DNA of 64,000 nt from Dietzia sp. NCCP-2495 (GTDB lineage: Bacteria > Actinomycetota > Actinomycetes > Mycobacteriales > Mycobacteriaceae), in NCBI RefSeq assembly GCF_026011735.1, contig NZ_BRVN01000004.1, positions 1-64,000 on the forward strand, in the 5' to 3' direction. The notes beneath the pieces are model-generated. The model had not been told where the DNA came from, did not search any database, and saw nothing but the letters and a program-made list of their open reading frames with translations. Numbering within the stretch: the first letter of the stretch is position 1; every line of letters begins with the position of its first letter. Shown piece by piece: positions 1-8,803 of the stretch. The position numbers were made by a program, and so were the translations under genes.

Positions 1-5
1 CCCTA

Positions 6-66
6 ATCGATCAGAGCCTCCGGCCCACAACGTCCGAGTAGCCCCGCACCGAACCCACTTATCGAT
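6..66. repeat. 61-bp direct repeat, copy 1
   Basis: This block begins and ends with the palindrome ATCGAT and contains CAGAGCCTCCGGCCCACAAC. It matches 448-508 at all but about four positions, in the same orientation. The two copies bracket a 380-bp segment holding a decayed gene. The terminal ATCGAT and a partly symmetric interior (ATCGATCAGAG against ATCGATAAGTG read from the other end) suggest a small mobile or recombination element rather than chance. Confidence 0.85.
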
Positions 67-122
67 AGAGCGGGACAGGGTCCGGCGCGGACGGAAGCGG
101 GACCGGGCCAGGCGCGGACGTG

Positions 123-449
123 TCACGCACCGGCGCGGAGGACGCTGTAGACGAAGCCATCAGGCCGCAGGACCACCACGTCCCCCTCCCGCACCGGGAA
201 TCCGCGCAGTTCCTCGGAGTCCGGCGACACCCGCGCGAGCGCCGGTCCGCGGTGAGCCAACTCCGGCGGCACCGGCACCGTTCGGGGATCCACGCCCACG
301 CCGACCAGCGACCACCCTGACCCCACGACCGTGTCCAGACGGCCCGTCGCAGCCCGTCCATCACCCGTGCGCCTCCCGGCGGCCCCTTCGGAATCCGCTA
401 CTTCTGTCTGCGCATTTGCCAGCTCCCGTCGCGCGGTGCGGGCTTCCAT
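123..449 (-). pseudogene. C-terminal remnant of a flavin-dependent aromatic monooxygenase
   Basis: The 108-residue reading frame resembles only the C-terminal tail of FAD-dependent phenol or hydroxyphenylpropionate hydroxylases: a GVGVDPRTVPVP stretch, then REGDVVVLRPDG near the end, as in the thioredoxin-like tail of that family. There is no FAD-binding GxGxxG domain, and intact members are about 500 residues. Its apparent start lies at the inner edge of the second 61-bp repeat, so the upstream part seems to have been replaced by the repeat. The family is inferred from short motifs; a spurious frame is possible. Confidence 0.45.
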
Positions 450-508
450 CGATCAGAGCCTCCGGCCCACAACGGCCGAGTAGATCCGAGCCGAACCCAC
501 TTATCGAT
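448..508. repeat. 61-bp direct repeat, copy 2
   Basis: Second copy of the ATCGAT-bounded block at 6-66, with differences only at the GTCC/GGCC and CCCCGCACC/ATCCGAGCC positions. It lies between the monooxygenase remnant and the 3' end of ptsI. The stretch from 509 to 581 holds no gene. Confidence 0.85.
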
Positions 509-581
509 GAGGTGGCGCTGGCCTGGCCGCGACGAGCGACGGGCTGCAAGCGGTAAGCGGCAAGCGACGGGCGCGCCGCGC

Positions 582-2414
582 TCAGCCGCGGACGGCGGCG
601 ATGACCGCGGCCCGGGCCTCCGCGGCGGTGTCGGCGTCCAGCGCGAGCGCCGCGAGCTCCCGGCACCGCTCCAGCGTGACCTCCGAGAGCGCCGCCCCGA
701 CGAACGGGATCGCGGCACTGGCCGCCGAGAGCGAGCTGACGCCCAACCCCAGCAGCACCATCGCCAGGTGAGGGTCGGCGGCGGCCTCACCGCACACGCC
801 CACCGGCACCACGCGCCCGTCGGGCGTCGCCGATCCGGCCTGCGCGACGGCGCGGATCAGCCGGAGCACTGCGGGCTGCCACGGATCGGTCAGCGCCGCC
901 AGCTCCGAGGACATGCGGTCGGCGGCCATGACGTACTGCGTGAGGTCGTTGGTTCCGATGGACAGGAAGTCCACGTGCGGCAGAAAGCGGTCCACGGCCA
1001 CGGCCACCGAGGGCACCTCGACCATGATCCCGGGGGTCAGGCCGCGCTCGCGGCACCGCCGGGAGAAGTCTCGGGCCTCGTCGACGATAGCGACCATCGG
1101 GGCCATCACCCATGGCGAGGACTGGGCGCCGCCTACCCGCCCGCCGGCCTCGGCGAGGGCGTCGAGCTGCCGGTCGACCAGCCCCCGGTCGATCCTGTCG
1201 ACGCGGATGCCCCGCACGCCCAGAGCCGGGTTCTCCTCCTGCGTCATCCCCGCGAACGCCAGCGGCTTGTCCGATCCCGCATCGAGGGTGCGGGTGACGA
1301 CCTTGGCATCCGGGAACGCGCTGAGCACCTGGGCGTAGAGCTCCGCCTGCTCGTCGACGGTCGGCTCCGTCGGGCGGTCGAGGAAGGCCAGCTCTGTGCG
1401 GAAGAGCCCGATTCCCCCCGCCGGTCCCGCTGCGGCGGCGGCCGCGCCGTCGCCGTCCTGGACATTGGCAAGCAGGTCCACCGGGTGACCGTCGGCCAAC
1501 ACGGAGGGGCCCGTCCACCCCGCCGCCTTGAGGCGCATCTCCCTGTCCGCCGCCGCGGCCTCGGTGGCAACGCGCTCGTCGGGGCCCACCTCGACCGTCC
1601 CGGCCGCGCCGTCGACCAGCACGCGTTCCCCGTCTGCCACGTCGCCGAGGCCGGCGGCCGCGACGATGCACGGGATCCCGAGCTGCCGCGCGATGATCGC
1701 CGTGTGGGAGGTGGGGCCGCCGTGTTCGCAGACGATCGCCAGCACCATGTCGGGGTCGAGTCCGGCGGTGTCCGCCGGCGCCAGGTCGTCGGCCAGGAGC
1801 ACGCCCGGCTCGTCGAACTCGGGGATCCCCGGCTCGGGCAGGCCCTGCAGCTCGGCGACCACGCGGGCGCAGATGTCGCGCAAGTCGGTGATCCGCTCTG
1901 CCTGCCGTCCGCCGATCTTCGTGAACATCGCGACGAAGGTCTCCGTGGCGGCGACGGTGGCGGCCTCTACCCCGAGCCCCTTCTTCAGCTCCTTGACCAC
2001 AGCTTTCGCCCATCCCCGGTCCCGCGCGAGGACGGCGTTGGCCGTGAGGACTTCAGCGCTGACGCCGGTGGCGAGCGCGGCCCGACGGTCCAGCCGTTCG
2101 CCGACGGTCGCGGCGGCGTCGACGAACCGCTGCCGCGACTGATCGACCTGCTCCGGGGTCGAATCCGGGGCCTGGCCCGGGTCCGACGTCGGGGGCTGCT
2201 CCGGAGCCTGGCCGGTGTTCGGGGCCGGAGCGGCGGCGTCGCCCGAAGCGGGCGATCCCGGGCCGGATCCGTCGGAAGCGGCCGCCCCGGTCTCCGTCGG
2301 GTCAGCCCGCCGCACCCATCGGGCGGGGCCGTAGGCGAGCCCGGCCACCACCGCGGTCCCGCGGATCGTCGTCCGGGCCTGCCCGGCCGTCCCAGTCTGC
2401 GCGTCAAGGGGCAT
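582..2414 (-). CDS. ptsI: Phosphoenolpyruvate-protein phosphotransferase (PTS enzyme I)
   Basis: Enzyme I takes phosphate from phosphoenolpyruvate onto a histidine and passes it to HPr, starting the cytoplasmic PTS chain. The active-site His is about residue 237 in GGPTSHTAIIARQ, and the PEP-barrel signature GTNDLTQYVMAADR is near the C-terminus. The protein is 610 residues against a usual 560-575. The excess is a Pro/Ala/Asp-rich insert at residues 40-90, between the first strand and the HPr-binding helical domain. It is divergent from fruR across a 142-bp gap, as in Corynebacterium, so FruR could control both sides. The ATG start at 2414 leaves the conserved N-terminal strand (IRGTAVVAGLAYGPA) about 17 residues in. 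Confidence 0.95.
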   Translation of the reverse strand: MPLDAQTGTAGQARTTIRGTAVVAGLAYGPARWVRRADPTETGAAASDGSGPGSPASGDAAAPAPNTGQAPEQPPTSDPGQAPDSTPEQVDQSRQRFVDAAATVGERLDRRAALATGVSAEVLTANAVLARDRGWAKAVVKELKKGLGVEAATVAATETFVAMFTKIGGRQAERITDLRDICARVVAELQGLPEPGIPEFDEPGVLLADDLAPADTAGLDPDMVLAIVCEHGGPTSHTAIIARQLGIPCIVAAAGLGDVADGERVLVDGAAGTVEVGPDERVATEAAAADREMRLKAAGWTGPSVLADGHPVDLLANVQDGDGAAAAAAGPAGGIGLFRTELAFLDRPTEPTVDEQAELYAQVLSAFPDAKVVTRTLDAGSDKPLAFAGMTQEENPALGVRGIRVDRIDRGLVDRQLDALAEAGGRVGGAQSSPWVMAPMVAIVDEARDFSRRCRERGLTPGIMVEVPSVAVAVDRFLPHVDFLSIGTNDLTQYVMAADRMSSELAALTDPWQPAVLRLIRAVAQAGSATPDGRVVPVGVCGEAAADPHLAMVLLGLGVSSLSAASAAIPFVGAALSEVTLERCRELAALALDADTAAEARAAVIAAVRG

Positions 2415-2491
2415 GAGGCTCTCCTGAAAGAGGAACGGGCACGCGGGCCCGGGTCCGACACTCGAATTGTGACGAGCCTAACTAATTCGGC

Positions 2492-2519
2492 TTGACTTTC
2501 CAACCGGATTGGGCAGAAT
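2492..2519 (+). promoter_or_regulatory. Probable fruR-fruK-fruA promoter
   Basis: TTGACT at 2492-2497 and CAGAAT at 2514-2519 are 16 bp apart, which fits a sigma-A promoter firing toward fruR. Two inverted repeats lie in the same gap, CGAATT/AATTCG (2463-2489) and CCAA-N5-TTGG within the spacer region. They are candidate DeoR-type operators for FruR and could also reach the ptsI promoter on the other strand. The operator role is inference. Confidence 0.5.
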
Positions 2520-2556
2520 CCAACGCAATCGGTCACCGGCGGAGGGCGGGCTCTAC

Positions 2557-3336
2557 ATGTACGGCAGCGAACGGCGTCGCCACATCACCGAGACCCTGGC
2601 CGCGTCCGGTCGGGTCACGGTGGCCGCCCTGGCGTCGGGGCTCGACGTGAGCGCGGAAACCATCCGTCGCGACCTGTCGGCGCTCGAGTCCGAGGGGATC
2701 CTCGAGCGCACCCACGGCGGCGCCGTCCCCGCGATCCCCGGCGGCAGAACCGAGCGCACGCTCGCTGCCCGCCGCGCCGAGAACGTGGACGCCAAGGCCG
2801 CGATCGGCCGCGCCGCCCTGCAGTTCCTGCCCGCCCCCGGCGGCACGGTCCTGCTCGACTCCGGCTCCACCACCGCCAGCCTCGTCGACGCGATGTGTAC
2901 GGGCCCGGCGGAGGGGCACGGCCTGAGCCTCATCACCAACTCGGTGCCGCTGGCCGACACCCTCCACCGCGCCGGCCGCGATCGCCTGCACATGCTCGGC
3001 GGCAGCGCGCGCGGGCTGACCGGGGCCTGCGTCGGCGCCGAGACCCTGCGTGCGCTCCGGGCGATCCGCGTGGACGTGGCCTTCATCGGCGCCAACGGTC
3101 TCGACGCCGAGCGGGGGCTGACCACACAGGACCCCGAGGAGGCCGCGGTCAAGGCGGAGATGTGCCGGGCCGCCCGACGGGTGGTGCTGCTCGCCGACTC
3201 GAGCAAGTTCGGCCGCGACTTCCTGGTGTCGTTCGCCGGCCTGGACACGGTCGACGTCCTGGTCACCGACACCCGACCGACCGGGGCGCTGGCCACCGCG
3301 CTCGACGAGCAAGGAATCGAGGTGCTGCTGCCGTGA
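2557..3336 (+). CDS. fruR: DeoR/GlpR-family regulator of the fructose PTS operon
   Basis: A 259-residue DeoR-type repressor. The N-terminal winged helix has the family signature (RVTVAALASGLDVSAETIRRDL, residues about 15-36), followed by the ERTHGGA hinge and a sugar-phosphate sensor domain ending in DSSKFGR and LVTD. The ATG at 2557 is preferred because GGAGGG lies about 10 bases upstream; an earlier in-frame start has no such site. fruK follows with a 4-base overlap. By analogy with corynebacterial FruR it probably responds to fructose 1-phosphate and represses the operon and ptsI. Confidence 0.9.
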   Translation: MYGSERRRHITETLAASGRVTVAALASGLDVSAETIRRDLSALESEGILERTHGGAVPAIPGGRTERTLAARRAENVDAKAAIGRAALQFLPAPGGTVLLDSGSTTASLVDAMCTGPAEGHGLSLITNSVPLADTLHRAGRDRLHMLGGSARGLTGACVGAETLRALRAIRVDVAFIGANGLDAERGLTTQDPEEAAVKAEMCRAARRVVLLADSSKFGRDFLVSFAGLDTVDVLVTDTRPTGALATALDEQGIEVLLP

Positions 3337-4292
3337 TCGTCACGCTCACCATGAACCCGTCCATCGACCGCACGGCCACCCTGCCGGCCCCACTGCAGGT
3401 CGGGGGCGTCAACCGTATCGCGGAGATGGACGACTCCCCGGGCGGCAAGGGGATCAACGTCGCCCGGGTCGTCGCCGCGGGAGGCACGCCGACGCGCGCG
3501 GTGTTCCCCGCCGAGCCCGAGGACCAGTTCGTCGCGATGTGCGTCGCCACCGGCGTCTCTACGGCTGTGGTATCAACCGGGGGTGCGGTCCGGGTCAACC
3601 TCACCGTCGTGGACTCGGACGGCACCACCACCAAGATCAACGCCCCCGGCCCCGAGCTCGGCGCAGCGGCAAGCGACCGCGCCCGCGACACCGTCGTCCA
3701 CCTCGCCCGGGAGGCTGACTGGGTGGTGCTGTGCGGCTCGCTTCCGCGTGGCGTGCCGGACCATTTCTACGCCGACCTGGTCGCCGGCCTGCGGGGGGCG
3801 GGGGCGCGCGTCGCCGTCGACACCTCCGACGCGCCCCTGGCGGCCCTCGCCGCGCGGTTCCCCGACGCCGCCCCCGACCTCATCAAACCCAACGGCGAGG
3901 AGCTCGGCCAGCTCGCCGGCACCGACGGCGCCGAGTTGGAGCGGCGCGCCGCCGCCGGTGACCTCGCCCCCGTCGTCGAGGCCGCGCGGGCCCTGTGCGC
4001 CGGGGGACTCGGCGCGGCCCTGGTGACGTTGGGTGGTGCGGGCGCCGTACTGGTCGACGACGACGAGGCGTGGTTCGCAGGTTCCCCGCAGGTCCGCGTC
4101 CGATCCACGGTCGGGGCGGGCGACTCCTCGCTGGCCGGGTATCTCCTGGCCGAGAGCCGGGGGCTCCCACCCGCCGACCGGCTCGTGTGGGCGGTCAACC
4201 ACGGAAGTGTGGCCGCATCCCTGCCCGGGACGGGTCTGCCGCTCGGGCTCGACCCCGCGACGTTCACCACGCTCCCAAGACGACTCGACTAG
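3333..4292 (+). CDS. fruK: 1-phosphofructokinase
   Basis: This PfkB-family kinase phosphorylates fructose 1-phosphate made by FruA to fructose 1,6-bisphosphate. The 319-residue protein starts at a GTG that overlaps the fruR stop (GTGA). It shows the N-terminal LTMNPSIDRT motif, the GGKGINVARV substrate-binding signature and the C-terminal catalytic GAGDSSLAGYL with the base aspartate. It sits between its regulator and its transporter, which fixes the substrate as fructose 1-phosphate rather than tagatose 6-phosphate. Confidence 0.95.
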   Translation: MIVTLTMNPSIDRTATLPAPLQVGGVNRIAEMDDSPGGKGINVARVVAAGGTPTRAVFPAEPEDQFVAMCVATGVSTAVVSTGGAVRVNLTVVDSDGTTTKINAPGPELGAAASDRARDTVVHLAREADWVVLCGSLPRGVPDHFYADLVAGLRGAGARVAVDTSDAPLAALAARFPDAAPDLIKPNGEELGQLAGTDGAELERRAAAGDLAPVVEAARALCAGGLGAALVTLGGAGAVLVDDDEAWFAGSPQVRVRSTVGAGDSSLAGYLLAESRGLPPADRLVWAVNHGSVAASLPGTGLPLGLDPATFTTLPRRLD

Positions 4293-4339
4293 GTCACGCG
4301 CCTCGACTCGGTCGCCGCCTCAGCCCCCGAAGTCTCCCC

Positions 4340-4381
4340 ACCCACCCCTTTCACGAACACACCCACCCCTTTCACGAACAC
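4340..4381 (+). repeat. Two tandem 21-bp units before fruA
   Basis: ACCCACCCCTTTCACGAACA plus C occurs twice back to back (4340-4360 and 4361-4381) with no mismatch. The second copy ends inside the ribosome-binding region of fruA (CGGAG, start at 4393). The perfect match implies a recent duplication. Changes in copy number would alter the fruK-fruA spacing. Confidence 0.9.
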
Positions 4382-4392
4382 GGAGTACGGCC

Positions 4393-6540
4393 ATGAACCA
4401 CCCGATCATCGAGACCGCCACCGTGCGGCTCGACGCCGACCTCGGCGGCAGCAAGGACGAGGTGATCCGGTCACTGGCCGGTTCCCTGGTCGATGCCGGC
4501 CGCGCCCACGATCTCGAGCAGATGGTCACCGATCTCCTGGCCCGCGAGGCCAAATCAGCGACCGGCATGAAGGGCGGGATCGCCATCCCGCACTGCAAGT
4601 CCGAGTCGGTGGAGAAGCCGAGTCTGGGATTCGCCCGGCTCGACCCAGCCGTGGACTTCGGCGCCAAGGACGGACCTGCTGACCTGGTGTTCCTCATCGG
4701 TGCGCCCGCCGGCGGCGGCAAGGAGCACCTCAAGATCCTCGCGACGCTGGCGCGCAATCTCGTGCGGGCGGAGTTCGTGGAATCGCTGCGGACGGCCGCC
4801 ACGCCCGAGGAGGCCGTGGACGTGATCCAGGGTGTGCTCGCCCCGAAGGACGAGGACTCGTCGTCGTCGTCGACCTCGTCGTCCTCCCCCGCTCCGAGTG
4901 CAGCCGGCGCGGCGGGTGCGGCGGGTGCCGCAGGTGCGGCGGGCGAGGCAGGTGCCGCAGGCGCGGCGGGGAGCACCGGCGGCTCGGGCGCCCGGCTCGT
5001 GGCCGTGACCGCGTGCCCCACCGGCATCGCCCACACCTACATGGCGGCCGATTCCCTCGCCCAGGAGGCGACGAGACGCGGCATCGACCTCCACGTGGAG
5101 ACACAGGGCTCGGCCGGCGCCACGCCCCTGGACCCACAAGTCATCCGTGACGCCGACGCGGTGATCTTCGCCACCGACGTGGGCGTCCGCGACCGCGGCC
5201 GGTTCGCCGGGAAGCCGGTGGTCGAGTACGGCGTCAAGAAGGGCATCGACGCCCCCGGCCAGCTCATCGACGAGGCGCTCGCCGCGGCGAGCAATCCCCA
5301 TGCCCACCGGGTCTCCGGCGAGACCGGCGCCGACGCCGCCACCGGAGCCGACTCTGGCGGCGACGAGCACTGGGCGCGCGGCCTGCAACGAGCTGTGATG
5401 ACCGGCGTGTCCTACATGATCCCGTTCGTCGCGGCCGGCGGCCTCCTGCTGGCGCTCGGCTTCCTGCTCGGCGGCTACGACGTGGCCTACGCCTGGCAGG
5501 CGCTGGCCACCGACTACTCGCTCACCAACCTGCCCGGCCAGATCTTCGTCCTCGACGGCGAGATCGTCAACGCCGGTACCGCCGGCGCAGAACAACTCTC
5601 CCGGACCGGCCTCAGCCTCTACGTCGGCGCGGTCCTGTTCGCGATCGGCCAGGCCGCGATGGGCTTCATGATCGCGGTCCTGTCCGGCTACATCGCCTAC
5701 GGCCTCGCCGACCGCCCGGGACTGGCGCCCGGTTTCGTGGGCGGCGCCATCTCCGTGACCCTCGGCGCCGGCTTCATCGGCGCGCTCATCACCGGCATCG
5801 TCGCCGGCTACCTCGTCCGCTGGATGACCTCGTGGAACACACCGCGCTGGCTCGCCGGACTCATGCCGGTCGTCCTGATCCCGCTGCTCGGCTCACTGGT
5901 GATCGGCCTGCTCATGTTCCTGCTGCTCGGTCGCCCACTCGCCGCCGTGTCCGAGGGGCTGGAGTCGTGGCTCAACGGCATGACCGGCTCGTCCATGATC
6001 GTGCTGGGGATCGTGCTGGGCCTCATGATGTGCTTCGACCTCGGCGGCCCGGTCAACAAGGCCGCCTACACCTTCGCCACCGCGGGCCTCGCCGCCGACA
6101 ACCCCGCGTCGCTGAAAATCATGGCCGCCGTCATGGCCGCGGGCATGGTCCCGCCGCTGGCACTGGGGCTGGCGACCGTCGTGCGCAAGCGGCTGTTCAG
6201 CCCGGCGGAGCAGGAGAACGGTCGCGCCGCGTTCCTGCTCGGCGCGAGCTTCATCACCGAGGGCGCCATCCCCTTCGCCGCGGCGGACCCGCTGCGGGTG
6301 ATCCCGTCGATGATGGCCGGTGGTGCCGTGACCGGCGCGCTGATCATGACGTTCGACGTCGGATCCTACGCGCCGCACGGAGGGATCTTCGTGTTCTTCG
6401 CGATCAACCCGGTGTGGGGCTACATCGTGGCTATCCTCGCGGGCATGGTGGTCTCCACGACCGCGGTCATCGTCGCCAAATCCACGCGGCGAGCGCCGGA
6501 GGTCGCGGCGACGGAGGAGCGCGTGGCCGTCGACGCCTGA
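4393..6540 (+). CDS. fruA: Fructose PTS permease, fused IIA-IIB-IIC components
   Basis: This 715-residue membrane transporter takes up fructose and phosphorylates it to fructose 1-phosphate. The EIIA-Fru domain (1-150) has its phospho-histidine at about residue 67 in GIAIPHCKSES. The EIIB domain has the phospho-cysteine in VTACPTGIAHTYMAAD at about residue 207. EIIC (about 335-700) has around ten hydrophobic segments and the FDLGGPVNKAAYTF loop. IIA and IIB are joined by a low-complexity linker, a serine run followed by repeated Ala-Ala-Gly. Such fusions are usual for this family in Corynebacterium relatives; the linker is probably variable in length. Confidence 0.95.
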   Translation: MNHPIIETATVRLDADLGGSKDEVIRSLAGSLVDAGRAHDLEQMVTDLLAREAKSATGMKGGIAIPHCKSESVEKPSLGFARLDPAVDFGAKDGPADLVFLIGAPAGGGKEHLKILATLARNLVRAEFVESLRTAATPEEAVDVIQGVLAPKDEDSSSSSTSSSSPAPSAAGAAGAAGAAGAAGEAGAAGAAGSTGGSGARLVAVTACPTGIAHTYMAADSLAQEATRRGIDLHVETQGSAGATPLDPQVIRDADAVIFATDVGVRDRGRFAGKPVVEYGVKKGIDAPGQLIDEALAAASNPHAHRVSGETGADAATGADSGGDEHWARGLQRAVMTGVSYMIPFVAAGGLLLALGFLLGGYDVAYAWQALATDYSLTNLPGQIFVLDGEIVNAGTAGAEQLSRTGLSLYVGAVLFAIGQAAMGFMIAVLSGYIAYGLADRPGLAPGFVGGAISVTLGAGFIGALITGIVAGYLVRWMTSWNTPRWLAGLMPVVLIPLLGSLVIGLLMFLLLGRPLAAVSEGLESWLNGMTGSSMIVLGIVLGLMMCFDLGGPVNKAAYTFATAGLAADNPASLKIMAAVMAAGMVPPLALGLATVVRKRLFSPAEQENGRAAFLLGASFITEGAIPFAAADPLRVIPSMMAGGAVTGALIMTFDVGSYAPHGGIFVFFAINPVWGYIVAILAGMVVSTTAVIVAKSTRRAPEVAATEERVAVDA

Positions 6541-6620
6541 GCCCCTCCGGGCCGGGGCCTGACCGCCTCCGGCCCGCCCACTCGAAGTAGCTGCACGTCC
6601 GTCACGATAAAGGAGACACC

Positions 6621-6878
6621 ATGCCCAGCAAGACCGTGATCGTCGGTTCCTCCGAAGGACTCCACGCCCGCCCGGCGGGGATCATCGCCGAAGCCGCCGA
6701 GAAGTACGACGACGACATCATCATCACCTTCGACGAGGAGGACGCCGACGCCGCGTCCGCGATGCTCATCATGGCACTCGGCGCGGAGAAGGGCGCCAGC
6801 GTGATCGTCGCCAGCGACAGCGCCGCGGCAGTGGACGAGATCGCGGCACTGGTCGAGCAGGACCTCGACGCGGAGTAG
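6621..6878 (+). CDS. ptsH: Phosphocarrier protein HPr
   Basis: The 85-residue HPr carries phosphate from enzyme I to FruA. His15 is in GLHARPAG, the standard active-site context. Serine 46 sits where regulatory Ser46 is found in Firmicutes HPr, but the surrounding sequence (ASAMLIMALG) is not the classic KSIMGVMSLG; no HPr kinase is visible here. AAAGGAG lies about 8 bases before the ATG. It closes the fructose operon 80 bp after fruA. Confidence 0.95.
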   Translation: MPSKTVIVGSSEGLHARPAGIIAEAAEKYDDDIIITFDEEDADAASAMLIMALGAEKGASVIVASDSAAAVDEIAALVEQDLDAE

Positions 6879-6905
6879 TTCACCCGCGGTGTGCCGGGCC
6901 CCGCG

Positions 6906-7346
6906 TCAGTGGGGCCGCAGCGGCATGACGGACGAGTTGGTCACGTCCAGCACCGTCTGCCCGTCGTCGCCCACCAGCGCGGCGTCAATGACCAGCTTCG
7001 CGTCGCCCCGGTCGGGGCGTGGCTCGATCGAGCGGATCGTGATCTGCCCGGTGAGCGTCGTGCCCGGCAGGACGGGGCGACGGAAGGTCATCTCGAATCC
7101 GCGACCGATGCCACTGGGGAACCGGGTCCAGAACGCCTGCGCCGCCAGCCGCTGGTAGACGGCGAGGGTCTGGATACCGCTGGCGATCACCGAACCCAGC
7201 GGTGAGTCGTCCGCGGGGCCGGTGTGGATGGTGATCGGGTCCCATTGCCGGGCGAAGTCGACGATCGCTTCCTCGGTGAGCGTGTAGTGGCCGAGGGGGA
7301 TCTCCTGGCCCGGCGTGAGATCGTCCGCGTACAGGGTGTCGGTCAT
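6906..7346 (-). CDS. MaoC-like hot-dog dehydratase
   Basis: A 146-residue single hot-dog protein of the MaoC / R-specific enoyl-CoA hydratase group. The catalytic Asp-His pair appears in FARQWDPITIH (residues about 28-38), and the SVIASGIQTLAVYQRLAAQAF helix is typical. Such proteins hydrate enoyl-CoA or act as small thioesterase-like enzymes in lipid metabolism; the substrate is unknown. The ATG at 7346 is supported by GGAGG 6 bases upstream. It is divergent from the Old Yellow Enzyme gene and may share its control region. Confidence 0.85.
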   Translation of the reverse strand: MTDTLYADDLTPGQEIPLGHYTLTEEAIVDFARQWDPITIHTGPADDSPLGSVIASGIQTLAVYQRLAAQAFWTRFPSGIGRGFEMTFRRPVLPGTTLTGQITIRSIEPRPDRGDAKLVIDAALVGDDGQTVLDVTNSSVMPLRPH

Positions 7347-7482
7347 GACCGCCTCCGGTTCCGGTTCCGGTTCCGGACCACCGGTGCCTCCGGCAGCCCG
7401 GTTCCAAGTGTGCTTCCGGGGCGGCGCGCCGGGGCGATTACCTCGGAAGTCACGGCGTTCGGGGACAGCCCCAGAAGCCAAT

Positions 7483-7496
7483 CAAGCATTTGCTTG
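7483..7496. promoter_or_regulatory. Palindromic operator CAAGCA-TT-TGCTTG
   Basis: A perfect 6-2-6 inverted repeat between the MaoC-like gene and the Old Yellow Enzyme gene, about 105 bp before the latter's ATG. Palindromes of this kind are common targets of TetR-family repressors of acyl-CoA or redox genes in actinobacteria. It does not match the palindromes upstream of the nearby TetR gene at 8804-9409, so its regulator may lie outside the window. Confidence 0.55.
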
Positions 7497-7599
7497 GTTG
7501 CTCGTGAATCCATATGCTCGACAGAAGCTCCCCCTCAGGCGACACCACCGGCCACCACCGCTCCATGTCGCCGAACGCCCAGATGAGAGGTCACCGTCG

Positions 7600-8802
7600 A
7601 TGAGCCAGCAGGTCGCCCCCGGTCGCGAAGCACTGTTCCGCCCGCTCGAGATCCGGTCCCTGCACCTGGCCAACCGGCTCGCCATGTCGCCCATGACGCG
7701 CATGGGCTGCCCTGACGGTCTGCCGGACGAGGTCAACCGTGAGTACTACGCCTCGCGCGCGGCGGGCGGCACCGGACTCGTGGTGACCGAGGGCATCGGC
7801 ATCGACCACCCCACCTCGGTCGACCACGCCTGGATTCCCCGGCTGGACTCGCCCGCGTCCGTCGCGGCGTGGCGCGAGGTCACCGGTGCCGTGCACTCCG
7901 CGGGCGGGAAGATCGTCGCGCAACTGTGGCATGTGGGCCCGCTGTGGGGCGCCAACGCCCGCTTCGACAAGCCGAACCGCGACCGCCTCATGGAGTTGCG
8001 GCCGATGCGCCCGTCGGGCCTGTGGGGCACCCCGGGCGTGACGACCTACTCCGAGCGCAGCGTGGCCCGGTGGATCCCGGAGATCGAGCCCATGACCGAG
8101 GCCGAGATCACCGAGACCATCGAGGCGTACGCGCGTTCGGCGGCACTGGCCATGGAGGCGGGTTTCGACGGCGTGACCCTGCACGGCGGCCACGGTTATC
8201 TTCTCGACGCGTTCGTCTGGGCCGACACGAATCGTCGCACCGACGCCTGGGGCGGCGACCTCGCGGCGCGCGTGCGCTACCCCGCGGCCGTGGTGGCCGC
8301 CGTGCGCGAGGCGATCGGCCCCGACGCGCCGCTGTTCTACCGCTTCTCGCAGCACACGCAGCAGGACTACAAAGCCCGCAAGGCGGAGACCCCGGACGAG
8401 CTGGGCGTGTACCTGGGTGCGCTCGCCGACGCCGGTGTGGACCTGTTCGACGCGTCGACGCGCCGGTTCAGCGATGCGGCGTTCCCCGAGCTCGAGGGCG
8501 ACGACGGCGAGGTGACTCTGGCCGGTTGGGCCCGCCGCCTCACCGGCAAGGCGTCGGGAGCGGTCGGCGGCGTCGGCATCGGCACGTCACTGCGCGAGCA
8601 GAAGTCGGGCGCCGAGATCAGTGCCTCGGACAACGTAGACCTGGTCACGGAGCTGATGGACCGCGGCGAGTTCGACCTGATCTCCGTCGGACGTCTCCAT
8701 CTGGCGGATCCGGGCATCGCCGGTGTCCTGCGTTCCGCGGGACCGCTGCCGGAGTTCATCCGTGAGCAGCACGAGGCCCCGCTGCGCGACCCGCAGGCCT
8801 GA
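7600..8802 (+). CDS. Old Yellow Enzyme-family NADH:flavin oxidoreductase
   Basis: A 400-residue FMN-dependent TIM-barrel reductase of activated alkenes (enones, nitro compounds or nitrate esters). Diagnostic parts are RLAMSPMTRM near the N-terminus, the HGGHGYLLDAFVW active-site loop (about 188-200), and a C-terminal phosphate-binding ISVGRLHLADP. The ATG at 7600 has GAGAGG upstream. The gene converges with the TetR gene, with one base between the stop codons. The physiological substrate cannot be told from sequence. Confidence 0.92.
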   Translation: MSQQVAPGREALFRPLEIRSLHLANRLAMSPMTRMGCPDGLPDEVNREYYASRAAGGTGLVVTEGIGIDHPTSVDHAWIPRLDSPASVAAWREVTGAVHSAGGKIVAQLWHVGPLWGANARFDKPNRDRLMELRPMRPSGLWGTPGVTTYSERSVARWIPEIEPMTEAEITETIEAYARSAALAMEAGFDGVTLHGGHGYLLDAFVWADTNRRTDAWGGDLAARVRYPAAVVAAVREAIGPDAPLFYRFSQHTQQDYKARKAETPDELGVYLGALADAGVDLFDASTRRFSDAAFPELEGDDGEVTLAGWARRLTGKASGAVGGVGIGTSLREQKSGAEISASDNVDLVTELMDRGEFDLISVGRLHLADPGIAGVLRSAGPLPEFIREQHEAPLRDPQA

Positions 8803-8803
8803 G

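Noticed and set aside
507-2495. Long plus-strand open frame of 662 codons opposite ptsI
   Set aside because: It is the mirror of ptsI in a high-GC genome; its product is Arg/His/Gly-rich without motifs, while the minus strand encodes an intact enzyme I.
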